NCBI GenBank assembly: GCA_947501445.1
Contig: CANMVS010000029.1
Coordinates: 1 to 49,381, forward strand
DNA: 49,381 bases
Reading direction: 5' to 3'
DNA from: an uncultured Rhizobiaceae group bacterium
GTDB taxonomy: Bacteria > Pseudomonadota > Alphaproteobacteria > Rhizobiales > Rhizobiaceae
Shown here: in pieces, positions 9,451-18,747 of the stretch
Layout: every line of letters begins with the position of its first letter
Position numbering within the stretch: position 1 is the stretch's first letter
Notes under the pieces: generated by a model
Database searches by the model: none
Told to the model about the DNA's origin: nothing
The model's input: the letters and a program-made list of their open reading frames with translations, nothing else
Translations under genes and position numbers: made by a program

Positions 9451-10375
9451 GATCAACCTCCGAGACCTTTTTGGATCTGTTTGTGGCCAGCGATTGGCGA
9501 ATACTTGATGAACTGTAAAGCGCCAGCGCAGTCCAGATCAAACAGAAGGCAGCCAACTGCACTTTCGAAAATGGTTCGTCAAACACGAAAACAGCAATGA
9601 TGAAAATCAACGTCGGGCCAATATATTGCATCAGTCCAAGAGTGGAAAATCGTAAGAGTTTTGCACCGAATGCATAAAGGATCAGCGGGATTGCAGTCGC
9701 TGGACCAGCAAATACCAGCAATGCTGTGTCAACGTGATTGCCGGACATAAAGTGCCCTTCACCCTTTATATTGAAGTAAACCAGCACCAGCACTGAAGGA
9801 ACGCTTAACAACAGAACCTCGAGGAAAAACCCCTGTGATGGTCCAATTGGAAGCGTTTTGCGCAAAAACCCGTAGATCCCGAAACTTATCGGCAATGCCA
9901 ATGATATCCAGGGGACACCACCTGCATGCACGGTCATTAACGTGACCGCAGCAACAACAAGCGCAATGGCAGTCAATTGTATCCGGTTAAATCGCTCGCC
10001 CAGAAAAATCGCTCCAAGCAGAATATTGACGATTGGATTGATGTAATATCCCAACGCCGTTTCCACCGTACGCTCATTGGCAACAGCCCAGATATAGATT
10101 CCCCAATTGACCGATATGAGCAATGCGGTGACACCGGCCAACAGCAAGGTCCGGGGGCTGCGCAGGGCAGCTTTCAGATCCGACGTGCGACCAAGCAGCA
10201 GTAAAATGATGCCTGCCACCGGCAGTGAGTACAAGACACGATAGGCCACCACTTCCATCAGCGGCATGTGGTCAACTGCCTTCATATAAATCGGCAGACT
10301 TCCCCAGATCATATATGCACCCATGGCGAAGAAAAAGCCGCGTGTCGCGGACTTGTCGGTACGATTGTCAGACAT
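9443..10375 (-). CDS. rarD: EamA/DMT-family transporter RarD
   Basis: A 310-residue inner-membrane protein with about ten transmembrane helices. The N-terminus (MGAYMIWGSLPIYMKAV) and length match RarD, a member of the drug/metabolite transporter superfamily originally named for chloramphenicol sensitivity; its physiological substrate is not established. Both EamA repeats are present, each ending in a region of small residues and Pro. It is the first gene of a two-gene unit with the SDR gene, which overlaps its stop codon. The upstream 100 bp to cimA hold no other gene. Confidence 0.9.
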   Translation of the reverse strand: MSDNRTDKSATRGFFFAMGAYMIWGSLPIYMKAVDHMPLMEVVAYRVLYSLPVAGIILLLLGRTSDLKAALRSPRTLLLAGVTALLISVNWGIYIWAVANERTVETALGYYINPIVNILLGAIFLGERFNRIQLTAIALVVAAVTLMTVHAGGVPWISLALPISFGIYGFLRKTLPIGPSQGFFLEVLLLSVPSVLVLVYFNIKGEGHFMSGNHVDTALLVFAGPATAIPLILYAFGAKLLRFSTLGLMQYIGPTLIFIIAVFVFDEPFSKVQLAAFCLIWTALALYSSSSIRQSLATNRSKKVSEVDHG

Positions 10376-10414
10376 GACAATGAGCTTTCCAGAATTGATC
10401 TTCGTTCGCGCGGC

Positions 10415-10437
10415 AATAAAGGATCCGTGTGTGGATC
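10415..10437 (-). terminator. Possible weak terminator downstream of cimA
   Basis: On the minus strand GATCC (10437-10433), a 6-nt loop and GGATC (10426-10422) are followed by CTTTATT. The stem is only 5 bp and the T-run is short, so this is a tentative call based on its place in the cimA-rarD gap. Confidence 0.3.
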
Positions 10438-10476
10438 ATTCAAACGCGGTGCATTTTCAGGATAGAACGTGTGTTT

Positions 10477-12078
10477 TCAGGCCGTTTTTCGGGTTTTCAA
10501 CAATTTGTAGGTTACAGAATCCATGAGGGCCTGAAAGGAAGCATCAATTATGTTGTCAGAAACACCGACTGTCCACCACCGCTCACCGCTGGCATCGCGA
10601 GACTCGATCAAAACGCGGGTGATCGCCTCAGTACCACCATTGAGTATACGCACCTTATAGTCGCTCAACTCAAGGTCTTCAATTTCATTTTGATATCGAC
10701 CCAGATCCTTGCGTAATGCGATATCCAACGCGTTAACGGGGCCATGGCCTTCGGCAACCGACATGCGAGTTTCCCCATCGACTTCAAGCTTTACAATGGC
10801 TTCGGACACGGTTTTGATCTGCCCCATTGCGTCAAACCGGCGTTCAACCATGACACGAAAACTGTCAACTTTGAAAAAATCCGGCACCCGGCCCAGTGTC
10901 CGCCGGGCCAGCAATTCGAAACTGGCATCCGCACCCTCATACGCATAGCCGGTCGATTCATGTTCCTTGACGATCGATATCAGTCTGTCGAGATTGGGGT
11001 TGTCCTTTGCCACTTCTATACCGCGACGGCGAAGCTCATTTATGAAGTTTGCCTTGCCCCCCTGATCTGAAACCATGACGCGGCGCTTGTTTCCAACCGA
11101 TTCCGCCGGCACATGTTCATAGGTCTTCGGATCCTTCAACAATGCTGACGCGTGAATGCCAGCCTTTGTGGCAAATGAGGACGAGCCGACATAGGGCGAC
11201 TGCGCTTCCGGTGAGCGGTTCAGCAATTCGTCAAACGCATGGGAAAGCCGCGTCAACCCCTTCAGCTTGCCATCTGCGATTGAGGAGACGAAACGCGTAT
11301 TCCACAAGGGCTTCAACAGCAGGTTCGGGATCAGCGTCACCAGATTGGCATTACCGCAACGTTCGCCAATCCCGTTGAGTGTTCCCTGTATCTGCCGGGC
11401 GCCCGCATTGACCGCAGCCAGGGAGTTGGCCACGGCCTGGCCGGTATCATCATGTGCATGGATACCCAGATTGATACCCGGAATGCCGGCTGCAACGACG
11501 GCCGTAACGATTTCACCGACTTCTTCCGGCTGGGTGCCTCCATTGGTGTCGCAAAGCACGACCCAGCGGGCGCCCGCATCCAGCGCGGTCTTTGCGCAGG
11601 CAATTGCATATTCAGGATTGGCTTTGTACCCGTCAAAAAAGTGCTCACAATCAACCAGCGCTTCCTTGCCAGCCGAAATCGTCGCTTCGACCGAGGCTCG
11701 TATGCAATCCAGGTTCTCCTGGTTGGATATGCCGAGCGCCAGGTCAACGTGATAGTCCCAGCTTTTGGCGACAAAACAGACCGCATCGCTTTGCGCCTGG
11801 ATAAGTGCGGTCAATCCCGGATCATTGGACGCAGAGACCCCTGCCCGTTTGGTCATGCCAAATGCCACGAATGTTGCGTTTGCCATTCTGTTTTTCTGGA
11901 AAAATGCTGTGTCGGTCGGATTAGCTCCGGGATAGCCACCTTCAACATAATCCAGCCCGAATTCGTCGAGCATGGCCGCAATGGCAATCTTGTCTTCCAC
12001 CCCAAAATCTATGCCCGGCGTTTGCTGCCCGTCGCGCAAGGTTGTGTCAAACAGATAGATTTTTTCGCGACTGGTCAT
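10477..12078 (-). CDS. cimA: Citramalate synthase (alpha-isopropylmalate synthase family)
   Basis: Condenses pyruvate and acetyl-CoA to citramalate, an entry to 2-oxobutyrate and isoleucine that bypasses threonine. The 533-residue length and the opening LFDTTLRDGQQTPGIDF match CimA more than LeuA. The HMGL-like TIM barrel carries the catalytic Arg-Asp (LRDG), a metal-binding HAHDDTGQA and NGIGERCGNANL. The C-terminal ~150 residues form the LeuA-type regulatory domain, so isoleucine feedback is likely. The start at 12078 is preceded by AGGTGG; the frame is open upstream but the extension has no family similarity. Confidence 0.9.
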   Translation of the reverse strand: MTSREKIYLFDTTLRDGQQTPGIDFGVEDKIAIAAMLDEFGLDYVEGGYPGANPTDTAFFQKNRMANATFVAFGMTKRAGVSASNDPGLTALIQAQSDAVCFVAKSWDYHVDLALGISNQENLDCIRASVEATISAGKEALVDCEHFFDGYKANPEYAIACAKTALDAGARWVVLCDTNGGTQPEEVGEIVTAVVAAGIPGINLGIHAHDDTGQAVANSLAAVNAGARQIQGTLNGIGERCGNANLVTLIPNLLLKPLWNTRFVSSIADGKLKGLTRLSHAFDELLNRSPEAQSPYVGSSSFATKAGIHASALLKDPKTYEHVPAESVGNKRRVMVSDQGGKANFINELRRRGIEVAKDNPNLDRLISIVKEHESTGYAYEGADASFELLARRTLGRVPDFFKVDSFRVMVERRFDAMGQIKTVSEAIVKLEVDGETRMSVAEGHGPVNALDIALRKDLGRYQNEIEDLELSDYKVRILNGGTEAITRVLIESRDASGERWWTVGVSDNIIDASFQALMDSVTYKLLKTRKTA

Positions 12079-12122
12079 GGACCACCTTACCTGAGTTCCG
12101 ACCGCATGAGCGGTCTGTTGAT

Positions 12123-12623
12123 TTACTGTCTGCTGCCCGTGTCCGGCCACTGGCCGGTATCGTGATCGGGATGTTGGTGGTTGGTTCGCCTGATAATTTC
12201 CAACAGATGCTGATCCGCCTGCGGATCATCCATCGTTGAATGCCCCTCCAGGTCAGCCAATTGGTCAAACCAGGGCATTCTGGCTTCCAGACCGAATTGT
12301 TCCGCCGGTTCAATCTGTGATGGATGATCGAGAGAGCCCAGCGTGATGTTAATGTGAGGCGCGCCCATAGAGCGGTATATCAGCGGCGTGCCACAATCGC
12401 GACAAAATCCACGTTGCGCCACATCCGTTGACGAGAACCACGAAACCGTGCCGCGTGTCACTTCAAATTCATCATTTTGAACATTGGCAAGCGGCATGAA
12501 GTAATTGCCTGACGCTTTTTGGCACATGCGGCAATGACACAGATGTGGCCAGGTTATTTCACCAAGAATACGATAGCGGATTGCACCACATTGGCAGCCG
12601 CCTGATCTGATCCCTTCACCCAT
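12123..12623 (-). CDS. GFA (CENP-V/Mss4-like) zinc-binding family protein
   Basis: A 166-residue protein of the glutathione-dependent formaldehyde-activating enzyme fold. Zinc ligands are visible as CQCG near the start, CHCRMC, and CRDCG in the middle. Most family members are of unknown function; a few bind S-hydroxymethylglutathione, and this one should not be assumed to act on formaldehyde. The ATG at 12623 has AGAGG upstream; a GTG one codon earlier is the alternative. It lies between cysS and cimA on the same strand, 37 bp from the cysS stop codon. Confidence 0.85.
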   Translation of the reverse strand: MGEGIRSGGCQCGAIRYRILGEITWPHLCHCRMCQKASGNYFMPLANVQNDEFEVTRGTVSWFSSTDVAQRGFCRDCGTPLIYRSMGAPHINITLGSLDHPSQIEPAEQFGLEARMPWFDQLADLEGHSTMDDPQADQHLLEIIRRTNHQHPDHDTGQWPDTGSRQ

Positions 12624-12660
12624 CACATATCCTCTCTATTGCTTGCTGCGCAGCCCGTGT

Positions 12661-14031
12661 TTACAGCACAACCCAACTGGTCACCCGTTCACCGGTTTCC
12701 GGGTCTTTACCGTCCTTGAGCTGAATTCCTTCAGACAGCAACGCATCACGAATGGCATCGGCCTCGGTCCAGTTTTTCTCACCAATAAGCAACAAACGCT
12801 GGGCAATTCGCTCAGCTATCATCTCCTCATCAACGGACCTTGTTGCCGCCTGCCGATAGGTCTCGAACCCCAGCAGTTTCAGCGTCGATGCCAGGACACG
12901 CCCGTCAAGCGCATTGAGTTGTGCCATGGCACCGGAAAAATTCAGATCATCGCTCATAAAGCGCATGAATGTTTCGTCAACCGGTCCGTCGCTGTCATGC
13001 CCATTGGTCTTGCGGGCAAATTTATCCAGTAGATTTTCGGCCTCCTCCAGCTTGCGCTGGCTGAAATCAATGGGTTCGCGATAGTGGGTCATCAGCATGG
13101 CAAGTCGCAGAACCTCGCCCGGCCAGCGACGGCCACCAAATGTGTCGGTGTCAAGCAGCTGATTGATGGTGATGAAATTGCCAACGCTTTTTGACATTTT
13201 CTTACCCTCAACCTGCAGGTAACCATTGTGCATCCACACATTGGCCATGCGTTCAGTGTCATGACTGCAGCAGGATTGGGCAATTTCATTTTCATGATGC
13301 GGGAAGATCAAATCCAGGCCTCCGCCATGAATATCAAAGACTTCCCCCAGGTAACGCTTGCTCATCGCCGAACATTCAAGATGCCATCCTGGGCGCCCCA
13401 ATCCCCAGGGTGATTCCCAGCCCGGCTCATTCTGTGTCGATTGCTTCCACAAAACAAAGTCGGCAGCGTTGCGTTTGTGCTTTTCCACAGCGACACGGGC
13501 ACCAGCCTGCTGGTCTTCCAGTTTGCGGTTGGACAAAGCACCGTAACGCGCCATCGACTGCACATCAAACAACACCTCGCCTCCCGCCTGATAGGCGTGG
13601 CCCTTGTCGATCAGGCTTGCGATCATATCCAGCATTTGTGGAATATTGTCAGTCGCACGCGGTTCAATGGTCGGCTCAAGACAACCCAGTGCGCGCACGT
13701 CAGCATGATATTGATCAGTCGTTTTCTTTGTCACCAGCGCAATGGCATCATTGAGCGCCATATCAGGGTAATCGCGCGCCGCACGGGCGTTAATCTTGTC
13801 ATCGACGTCTGTGATGTTGCGTACATAGGTGACTTGGTCCGCGCCAAAATGGTGACGCAGTACACGAAACAGAACATCAAAGACGATCGCCGGGCGTGCA
13901 TTGCCAATGTGGGCATAATCATACACCGTCGGGCCACAGACATAGACACGAATGTTGTTTGCATCAATCGGCTCAAACACTTCCTTGCGGCGTGTCAGCG
14001 TATTGTAAAATTGAAGGCGCGGTTCGCCCAT
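12661..14031 (-). CDS. cysS: Cysteinyl-tRNA synthetase
   Basis: Charges tRNA-Cys. The 456-residue class I synthetase has the HIGN motif in [17 protein letters not shown] near residue 35 and KMSKS near residue 270. Zinc-binding residues are seen in [17 protein letters not shown] and HHENEIAQS. The anticodon-binding region is at the C-terminus. Length is normal and all signatures are intact, so this should be the essential housekeeping enzyme. Confidence 0.97.
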   Translation of the reverse strand: MGEPRLQFYNTLTRRKEVFEPIDANNIRVYVCGPTVYDYAHIGNARPAIVFDVLFRVLRHHFGADQVTYVRNITDVDDKINARAARDYPDMALNDAIALVTKKTTDQYHADVRALGCLEPTIEPRATDNIPQMLDMIASLIDKGHAYQAGGEVLFDVQSMARYGALSNRKLEDQQAGARVAVEKHKRNAADFVLWKQSTQNEPGWESPWGLGRPGWHLECSAMSKRYLGEVFDIHGGGLDLIFPHHENEIAQSCCSHDTERMANVWMHNGYLQVEGKKMSKSVGNFITINQLLDTDTFGGRRWPGEVLRLAMLMTHYREPIDFSQRKLEEAENLLDKFARKTNGHDSDGPVDETFMRFMSDDLNFSGAMAQLNALDGRVLASTLKLLGFETYRQAATRSVDEEMIAERIAQRLLLIGEKNWTEADAIRDALLSEGIQLKDGKDPETGERVTSWVVL

Positions 14032-14222
14032 AGATCAAACTCCCTTAAGCCTCTGACCGGGGCGTTTGTCCGTAAAGATTTGGAGACGAAAACAGCCGGG
14101 CCAGCGGTTGGCTAGCGAATAATTTTCCAGCAGATGCAAATAGCGGCTGCGCCGCGAAGCGTTTCCATAAGGCAACTTATCGCTGCTCATGACAAATACG
14201 TCAAGCCGTTGCATCAGCAATT

Positions 14223-14855
14223 TCAGGAATTGATAAACCGCACAACCAGACCAATGGCGAGAAACATCATTACCAGGCCGATCAATACGTCCAATACCCG
14301 CCATGCAACCGGATTGACAAAAACAGGAGCCAATAGACGGGCACCATAGCCCAAAGCAAAAAACCAGACGAAGGACGCGATACAGGCTCCCACGCCAAAA
14401 GCCAGCCGTGCCGACCCTTCGTATTGACCAGACAGCCCACCAATCAACAGGACTGTATCCAGATAGACATGCGGGTTCAAAAAGGTCAGCCCCAGACAGG
14501 TCGTGGCAGCGGCCCACACACTTCCCACTGATTTTTGCGCGGCCTCCATCACATGGCGTTGCAGGGCACGCCTGAATGCCAAAACCGCATAACAGGCCAG
14601 GAAGATCGCGCCACCAATTGTGACGATTGTGATCAGCGCGGTTGAGCGTGCAACAATTGAACCGAGCCCTGCAATGCCCGCCGTTATCAGGAGCGCGTCC
14701 GACAGAGCCGCAATCAGTACAACCACTAAAACATGCGCGCGTACCAGCCCCTGCCGCAGAATGAAGGCATTTTGCGCACCGATGGCAATGATCAGGGAGC
14801 CGCCAAGGAAAAAACCGGCGAGACCAGCAACAACAAGTGGATCATTAAACATCAT
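14223..14855 (-). CDS. LysE/ArgO-family amino-acid exporter
   Basis: A 210-residue inner-membrane protein with about six transmembrane helices. The N-terminal region (GAQNAFILRQGL) is the hallmark of the LysE/ArgO branch, which exports lysine, arginine or related basic amino acids. The exact substrate is inferred. Two consecutive ATG codons (14855 and 14852) open the frame, with a weak GGA upstream. The ~190 bp between its stop and cysS contain only a small GC-rich hairpin (14143-14155). Confidence 0.88.
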   Translation of the reverse strand: MMFNDPLVVAGLAGFFLGGSLIIAIGAQNAFILRQGLVRAHVLVVVLIAALSDALLITAGIAGLGSIVARSTALITIVTIGGAIFLACYAVLAFRRALQRHVMEAAQKSVGSVWAAATTCLGLTFLNPHVYLDTVLLIGGLSGQYEGSARLAFGVGACIASFVWFFALGYGARLLAPVFVNPVAWRVLDVLIGLVMMFLAIGLVVRFINS

Positions 14856-14885
14856 TCAACCGTATCCAGCGCATTCGGGCATTCA

Positions 14886-15650
14886 TCAAAACAGTGACAT
14901 CTGATCATCATCAGGCTTGTCTTGCTCCGCATCCGGCTGTTTGAGTGGCGCCGGTTCAACCCGTTGCTGCAGCTCCGGTCCGATATTGGCAACTTTATTG
15001 ACGCTGTCAGAAACCGGAATTGCCTCAAAAAAATCCGGCTCAACCGGCTCAAAAAGATCCTTCACGTGCCGTGGCTCCTGCGTCCGGCAATCAAGCCATC
15101 GCTCAAAATCCTGCGGCTTGATGACCACGGGCATACGGTGATGGATATCGCTGATGGCAGTATTGGCGGAGGTTGTCAAAATGGCCCCGGTATCAATTTC
15201 CGCCCCGTCTTTTGCAGCCCAGGTATCCATAAGTCCGGCAAAGGCGACAAGCCCACCGCCGCGCGGCCGAACCCAGAAGGCCTGCAGTTTTTCCCGCCCC
15301 TCACGTTGCCACTCGTAAAAGCCGGATGCGGGTATCAGCGTTCTGCGATTGCGCATCGGTGCCCTGAAAGACGCCTTTGATATGGCGGTTTCCGATCTGG
15401 CATTGATCAGCAGGGGAAAGTCATCGGGATCCTTGACCCAGGATGGCAGCAGCCCCCAGCGCACGAATACGGCGCGGCGATCGGCCATGTTCTGCCCCGG
15501 CTGAAGCGTACTGCCATCACCCGACATCACCATCAGCAGCGGCTGTGTCGGGGCAATATTGTAGCGTGGCTCGTGTCGCTCAAGCTCGGCCAGCTCAAAA
15601 AATGCTTCAAGCGCCGCCGCTGACGAGATTAAAGAGAAACGACCGCACAT
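14886..15650 (-). CDS. SRAP-family protein (YedK/HMCES type)
   Basis: A 254-residue SOS-response-associated peptidase-fold protein. Relatives YedK and HMCES crosslink through Cys2 to abasic sites in single-stranded DNA and shield them. All family hallmarks are present: the N-terminal MCGRFSL with Cys2, NARSETA, GFYEW with the catalytic Glu, and HHRMPVVI. The C-terminal ~35 residues are acidic and variable. The ATG lies one base after the stop of the DUF2799 gene, so the two are coupled. Confidence 0.93.
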   Translation of the reverse strand: MCGRFSLISSAAALEAFFELAELERHEPRYNIAPTQPLLMVMSGDGSTLQPGQNMADRRAVFVRWGLLPSWVKDPDDFPLLINARSETAISKASFRAPMRNRRTLIPASGFYEWQREGREKLQAFWVRPRGGGLVAFAGLMDTWAAKDGAEIDTGAILTTSANTAISDIHHRMPVVIKPQDFERWLDCRTQEPRHVKDLFEPVEPDFFEAIPVSDSVNKVANIGPELQQRVEPAPLKQPDAEQDKPDDDQMSLF

Positions 15651-15651
15651 A

Positions 15652-16209
15652 TCAGCGCGAAAATCTCACCCGGTCCGCGTCACGCTCCGCATCTGTCAGG
15701 CGATTTTGAGCCCGATAAAGATCGTTTTGCTTGATGAACAGTTGGCTTTGCAGATTTGAACGTTCGCTTTCATCCGAGGCTGATGTGATGGATTCTGTCA
15801 GCGTATCAATGTCGCGGCGAATATTGTCGCGATCCCGCTTGGCATCATAGACACGCTTTCCGATTGCATAGGTGCCAAGGAACCCGGGCGCCACATCAGC
15901 CGGGCAGGATTGCGCGTAACTTTTGCCATCGATGCCAACACGCAAACCATTTTGCGGTGTGCAATATTCGCGAATGCCAACTTCCCATCCGGCGCGCCAG
16001 CTTTTGTTGTCCACTGGAATTCCAAATCGTGCACAGGCTTTTTCGTGTTCCGCGACATAGGATGAGGCACGGCCCTGTTGACCATTGCGTTGCCCCAGAT
16101 CACGCCAATTCGTCGTCTGGCACTGGGATTCATCCAGGGTTGCACAGGCGGACAGGATGAGCGGAAGCGCCAACACCATGATTGACAGATTTATCCAGCG
16201 TGGTTGCAT
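15652..16209 (-). CDS. DUF2799 lipoprotein
   Basis: A 185-residue protein with a lipobox near residue 22 (LILSAC), so it should be exported and lipid-modified. The conserved N-terminal part (CQTTNWRDLGQRNG, followed by the RxSSYVAEHEKACARFG region) matches DUF2799, a family of unknown function in Proteobacteria. The C-terminal 50 residues are a charged, probably coiled-coil stretch. It is the first gene of a two-gene unit with the SRAP gene. No function can be assigned. Confidence 0.85.
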   Translation of the reverse strand: MQPRWINLSIMVLALPLILSACATLDESQCQTTNWRDLGQRNGQQGRASSYVAEHEKACARFGIPVDNKSWRAGWEVGIREYCTPQNGLRVGIDGKSYAQSCPADVAPGFLGTYAIGKRVYDAKRDRDNIRRDIDTLTESITSASDESERSNLQSQLFIKQNDLYRAQNRLTDAERDADRVRFSR

Positions 16210-16340
16210 TGTGGCACTCGCACCTTCTATTTGTCACTTTGAATGAACGAACAATTTATCCGCGCATATCGATTAGCCTGATTCTGGCCGACTGAAAAGA
16301 TACACGGCCCAAATCCGGTAATACAATGGGATTCCACATC

Positions 16341-16784
16341 ATGGCAGTATCCGGCAAAATTGTTCCCCGCATGGCCGTATCCTGTGTGCTCAAGCGGGAT
16401 AATCGCTACCTGATGGTACGTCGTGGTGCCGGACAATCGGCGGGTGATTATGCCTTTCCGGGCGGTAAAGTGGAAGCCGGTGAAAGCCTGCACCAGGCCG
16501 TATTGCGCGAGCTTGAGGAAGAGACTGGCATTGTTGCGCTCAACCCGCAATTCTTTCGGCTTTATGACCTCATTTCGCGTGATGAGACCGGCAAACTTGC
16601 AAGTCATTATGTGCTTGCCGTGCATCTGGCGAAAGCGAGTGGCAATCAGATTGCCATTGCTGCAGACGATGCCGTTGAAGCCGATTGGTACACGGCAGAA
16701 GAAATCAGGACACTGCAGGTGCCACCAAGCGTAATGGAGTGTATCGAGTATTTTGAGCTGCATGCGGACACAGTGGATCTTTAA
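16341..16784 (+). CDS. NUDIX hydrolase
   Basis: A 147-residue MutT/Nudix pyrophosphatase. The complete Nudix box is present: GGKVEAGES followed by RELEEETGI, with the metal-binding RE..EE. Short single-domain members like this hydrolyse nucleoside diphosphate derivatives such as ADP-ribose or oxidised dNTPs; substrate is not predictable. A frame extends to 16326, but the Met at 16341 gives the usual short N-terminus; neither start has a strong ribosome binding site. Confidence 0.9.
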   Translation: MAVSGKIVPRMAVSCVLKRDNRYLMVRRGAGQSAGDYAFPGGKVEAGESLHQAVLRELEEETGIVALNPQFFRLYDLISRDETGKLASHYVLAVHLAKASGNQIAIAADDAVEADWYTAEEIRTLQVPPSVMECIEYFELHADTVDL

Positions 16785-16924
16785 GGTGCTTCAAGCAAAC
16801 GTGAAAAAACCCGGCTACTGCGATCTCCTGCAGGCTGCTAAGTTCATCCACAAGGGAAAATCACAATTGGATGCAGTGAAAATGAATTTTCCCGATATCT
16901 GAAGTGCGATCGGGAGGTACGAAT

Positions 16925-17923
16925 ATGTCTGAGACGAGGCGATTAATCCAAAGAGTTGTGCTTTCTGCAGTTGTCCTGTTCAACCTCGCCGCAGCGGCCG
17001 CGGCTGATCCGCAAAACTGGTCGCGGGAGGGCTGGAAAACCGATTTCTCCAGGAGCAGCATCGACTTTGACGATATATTGTCCGGTGGCCCGCCGAAAGA
17101 TGGCATTCCCTCAATAGACGATCCACAGTTTATACCGGTCTCGGACGTGGCTGATCTTGAAGACAATGAACCGGTCATTGGTCTGGAAATCAACGGCGAT
17201 GCCCGCGCCTATCCGCTGCGCGTCCTCATGTGGCACGAAATAGCCAATGATACGGTGGGCGGTACGCCTGTAACCGTTACCTATTGCCCATTGTGCAATG
17301 CCGCCCTGGTGTTTGACCGGCGGATCAATGGCCAGGCCGACACCTTTGGCACGACCGGGAAACTGCGCAATTCCGACCTCGTGATGTATGACAGAGGCAC
17401 GGAAAGCTGGTGGCAGCAGTTCACCGGAGAAGCGATCACAGGTGAATTGACCGGTTCGAAACTCGCCCTTGTGCCATCGAGGCTCGAATCGTGGAAGAAC
17501 TTCAAGACCCGTCACCCGCAAGGCAAGGTTCTGGTTCCCAACAATGAACGTATGAGAAATTACGGGCGCAATCCCTATGAGGGATACGATAGCGCCAAGA
17601 TTCCATTTCTTTTTAATGGAGAACTCCCCAAGGATATCAATGCCATGGCCCGCGTGGTTGTGGTTCGTGATGCGGGTGATCCGGTTGCCGTTTCCATGTT
17701 GAAAGTTCGACAGGATGGACCGCTTGAAAGAAACGGTGTGACAATATCCTGGCAGGAAGGCCAGGCGTCGGCCCTTGATACCGGCAGCATTGCTTCAGGC
17801 AGGGATGTTGGCAATATTATTGTCCAAAAGAATGGCAAGGATGTCCCCTACGACGTCACATTCGCCTTTGTCGCCAATGCTTTTTTGCCTGACACGCCCA
17901 TAGAAAAGGCTGAAAATGAGTAA
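16925..17923 (+). CDS. Secreted DUF3179 protein
   Basis: A 332-residue protein with a signal peptide (about residues 1-28, ending AAAAAD). The body is a DUF3179 domain; the family's CPLCNAALVFDR motif with a CxxC pair lies about one third of the way in. DUF3179 has no established biochemical role; the CxxC and nearby conserved residues suggest a metal or redox site, but this is inference. GGGAGG seven bases before 16925 fixes the start against a GTG at 16904. Confidence 0.85.
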   Translation: MSETRRLIQRVVLSAVVLFNLAAAAAADPQNWSREGWKTDFSRSSIDFDDILSGGPPKDGIPSIDDPQFIPVSDVADLEDNEPVIGLEINGDARAYPLRVLMWHEIANDTVGGTPVTVTYCPLCNAALVFDRRINGQADTFGTTGKLRNSDLVMYDRGTESWWQQFTGEAITGELTGSKLALVPSRLESWKNFKTRHPQGKVLVPNNERMRNYGRNPYEGYDSAKIPFLFNGELPKDINAMARVVVVRDAGDPVAVSMLKVRQDGPLERNGVTISWQEGQASALDTGSIASGRDVGNIIVQKNGKDVPYDVTFAFVANAFLPDTPIEKAENE

Positions 17924-17965
17924 TGCGGCATTGGGGCGCCTGTACATTCGTGTTACCTCAACACC

Positions 17966-18349
17966 ATGAAAACTATGACCCGTTTGTATGTCCTCTGTCT
18001 TGTTTTTGCTGTTGTGTGCGGTGGTGCCCTCGCCCAGACGCCATCGTTTAAACCACCCTATGAGGACAAGCTGATCCGACTTTCTGAAATCGTCGGATCT
18101 GTGCATTATTTGCGCACCATGTGCATGGGCGGCGACGAGGGTTGGCGCGGCAAGATGCAGGAGCTTATTGATCTGGAGGCATCCGATCCGGAAAGGCGTG
18201 CCCGGTTGATTGCGGCATTTAACAAGGGATACCGGTCTTTCGCGTCGGTTCACACAAAATGCAGTGATACGGCGATTGAAGCAGAAGAGCTTTATCGAAA
18301 GCAGGGACTTGTGCTTGCATCCGAGATCATTGCGCGCTACGGAAATTAA
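17966..18349 (+). CDS. Secreted TIGR02301-family protein
   Basis: A 127-residue protein with a signal peptide (about residues 1-23, ending ALAQ). The mature part matches the TIGR02301 family, which is largely restricted to Hyphomicrobiales and relatives: PYEDKLIRLSEIVGSVHYLR, WRGKMQELIDLEA, FNKGYRSFA, and a C-terminal LASEIIARYGN. Two conserved cysteines (one near MCMGGDE, one in HTKCSD) could form a disulfide in the periplasm. Function is unknown. It is 42 bp after the DUF3179 gene on the same strand. Confidence 0.85.
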   Translation: MKTMTRLYVLCLVFAVVCGGALAQTPSFKPPYEDKLIRLSEIVGSVHYLRTMCMGGDEGWRGKMQELIDLEASDPERRARLIAAFNKGYRSFASVHTKCSDTAIEAEELYRKQGLVLASEIIARYGN

Positions 18350-18451
18350 TAATCTATTAACCTGACATTTCACTGTGCCGCTTTTGCCATAATTTGCGTG
18401 TTACGATGTTGCCGGGAAATTACGGAGATGTGTTCTCCAGGTGGTGATATA

Positions 18452-18709
18452 ATGGAAACGAACTTGTCTGATATCGACGAGATGATCGTGCATGAAAAAA
18501 TGCAGACGGCCCTTGAGCACCAAAATGAGGCTTGGGCCGAAGGTGTTGCTGACGGGATAGAACCGGAAATTATTGCTGATGCAGCATTCGTTACCGTTTT
18601 GCGTGAAACCGTAAAAATGTTTGGCGAAGAGGCAACGGACGCGATGCTGGAGGAATTGAAACAGCGCATGCTGGCGGGGGAATTTTCTCCCGAACGCCTT
18701 ATCCAGTGA
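18452..18709 (+). CDS. Small acidic conserved hypothetical protein
   Basis: An 85-residue soluble, strongly acidic and probably all-helical protein with no recognised domain. The ATG at 18452 is preceded by AGGTGG seven bases away, which favours it over the longer frame from 18398. Its stop codon overlaps a GTG of the following frame, so translation of the two may be linked. No function can be given. Confidence 0.7.
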   Translation: METNLSDIDEMIVHEKMQTALEHQNEAWAEGVADGIEPEIIADAAFVTVLRETVKMFGEEATDAMLEELKQRMLAGEFSPERLIQ

Positions 18710-18747
18710 GAAATCCCGTGTCGGCAGGAAACAGGGAGCTTGCGGGC

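Noticed and set aside
14035-14517. 160-codon minus-strand frame overlapping the LysE-type exporter
   Set aside because: It overlaps the exporter in another frame; the exporter has clear family similarity and this frame has none.
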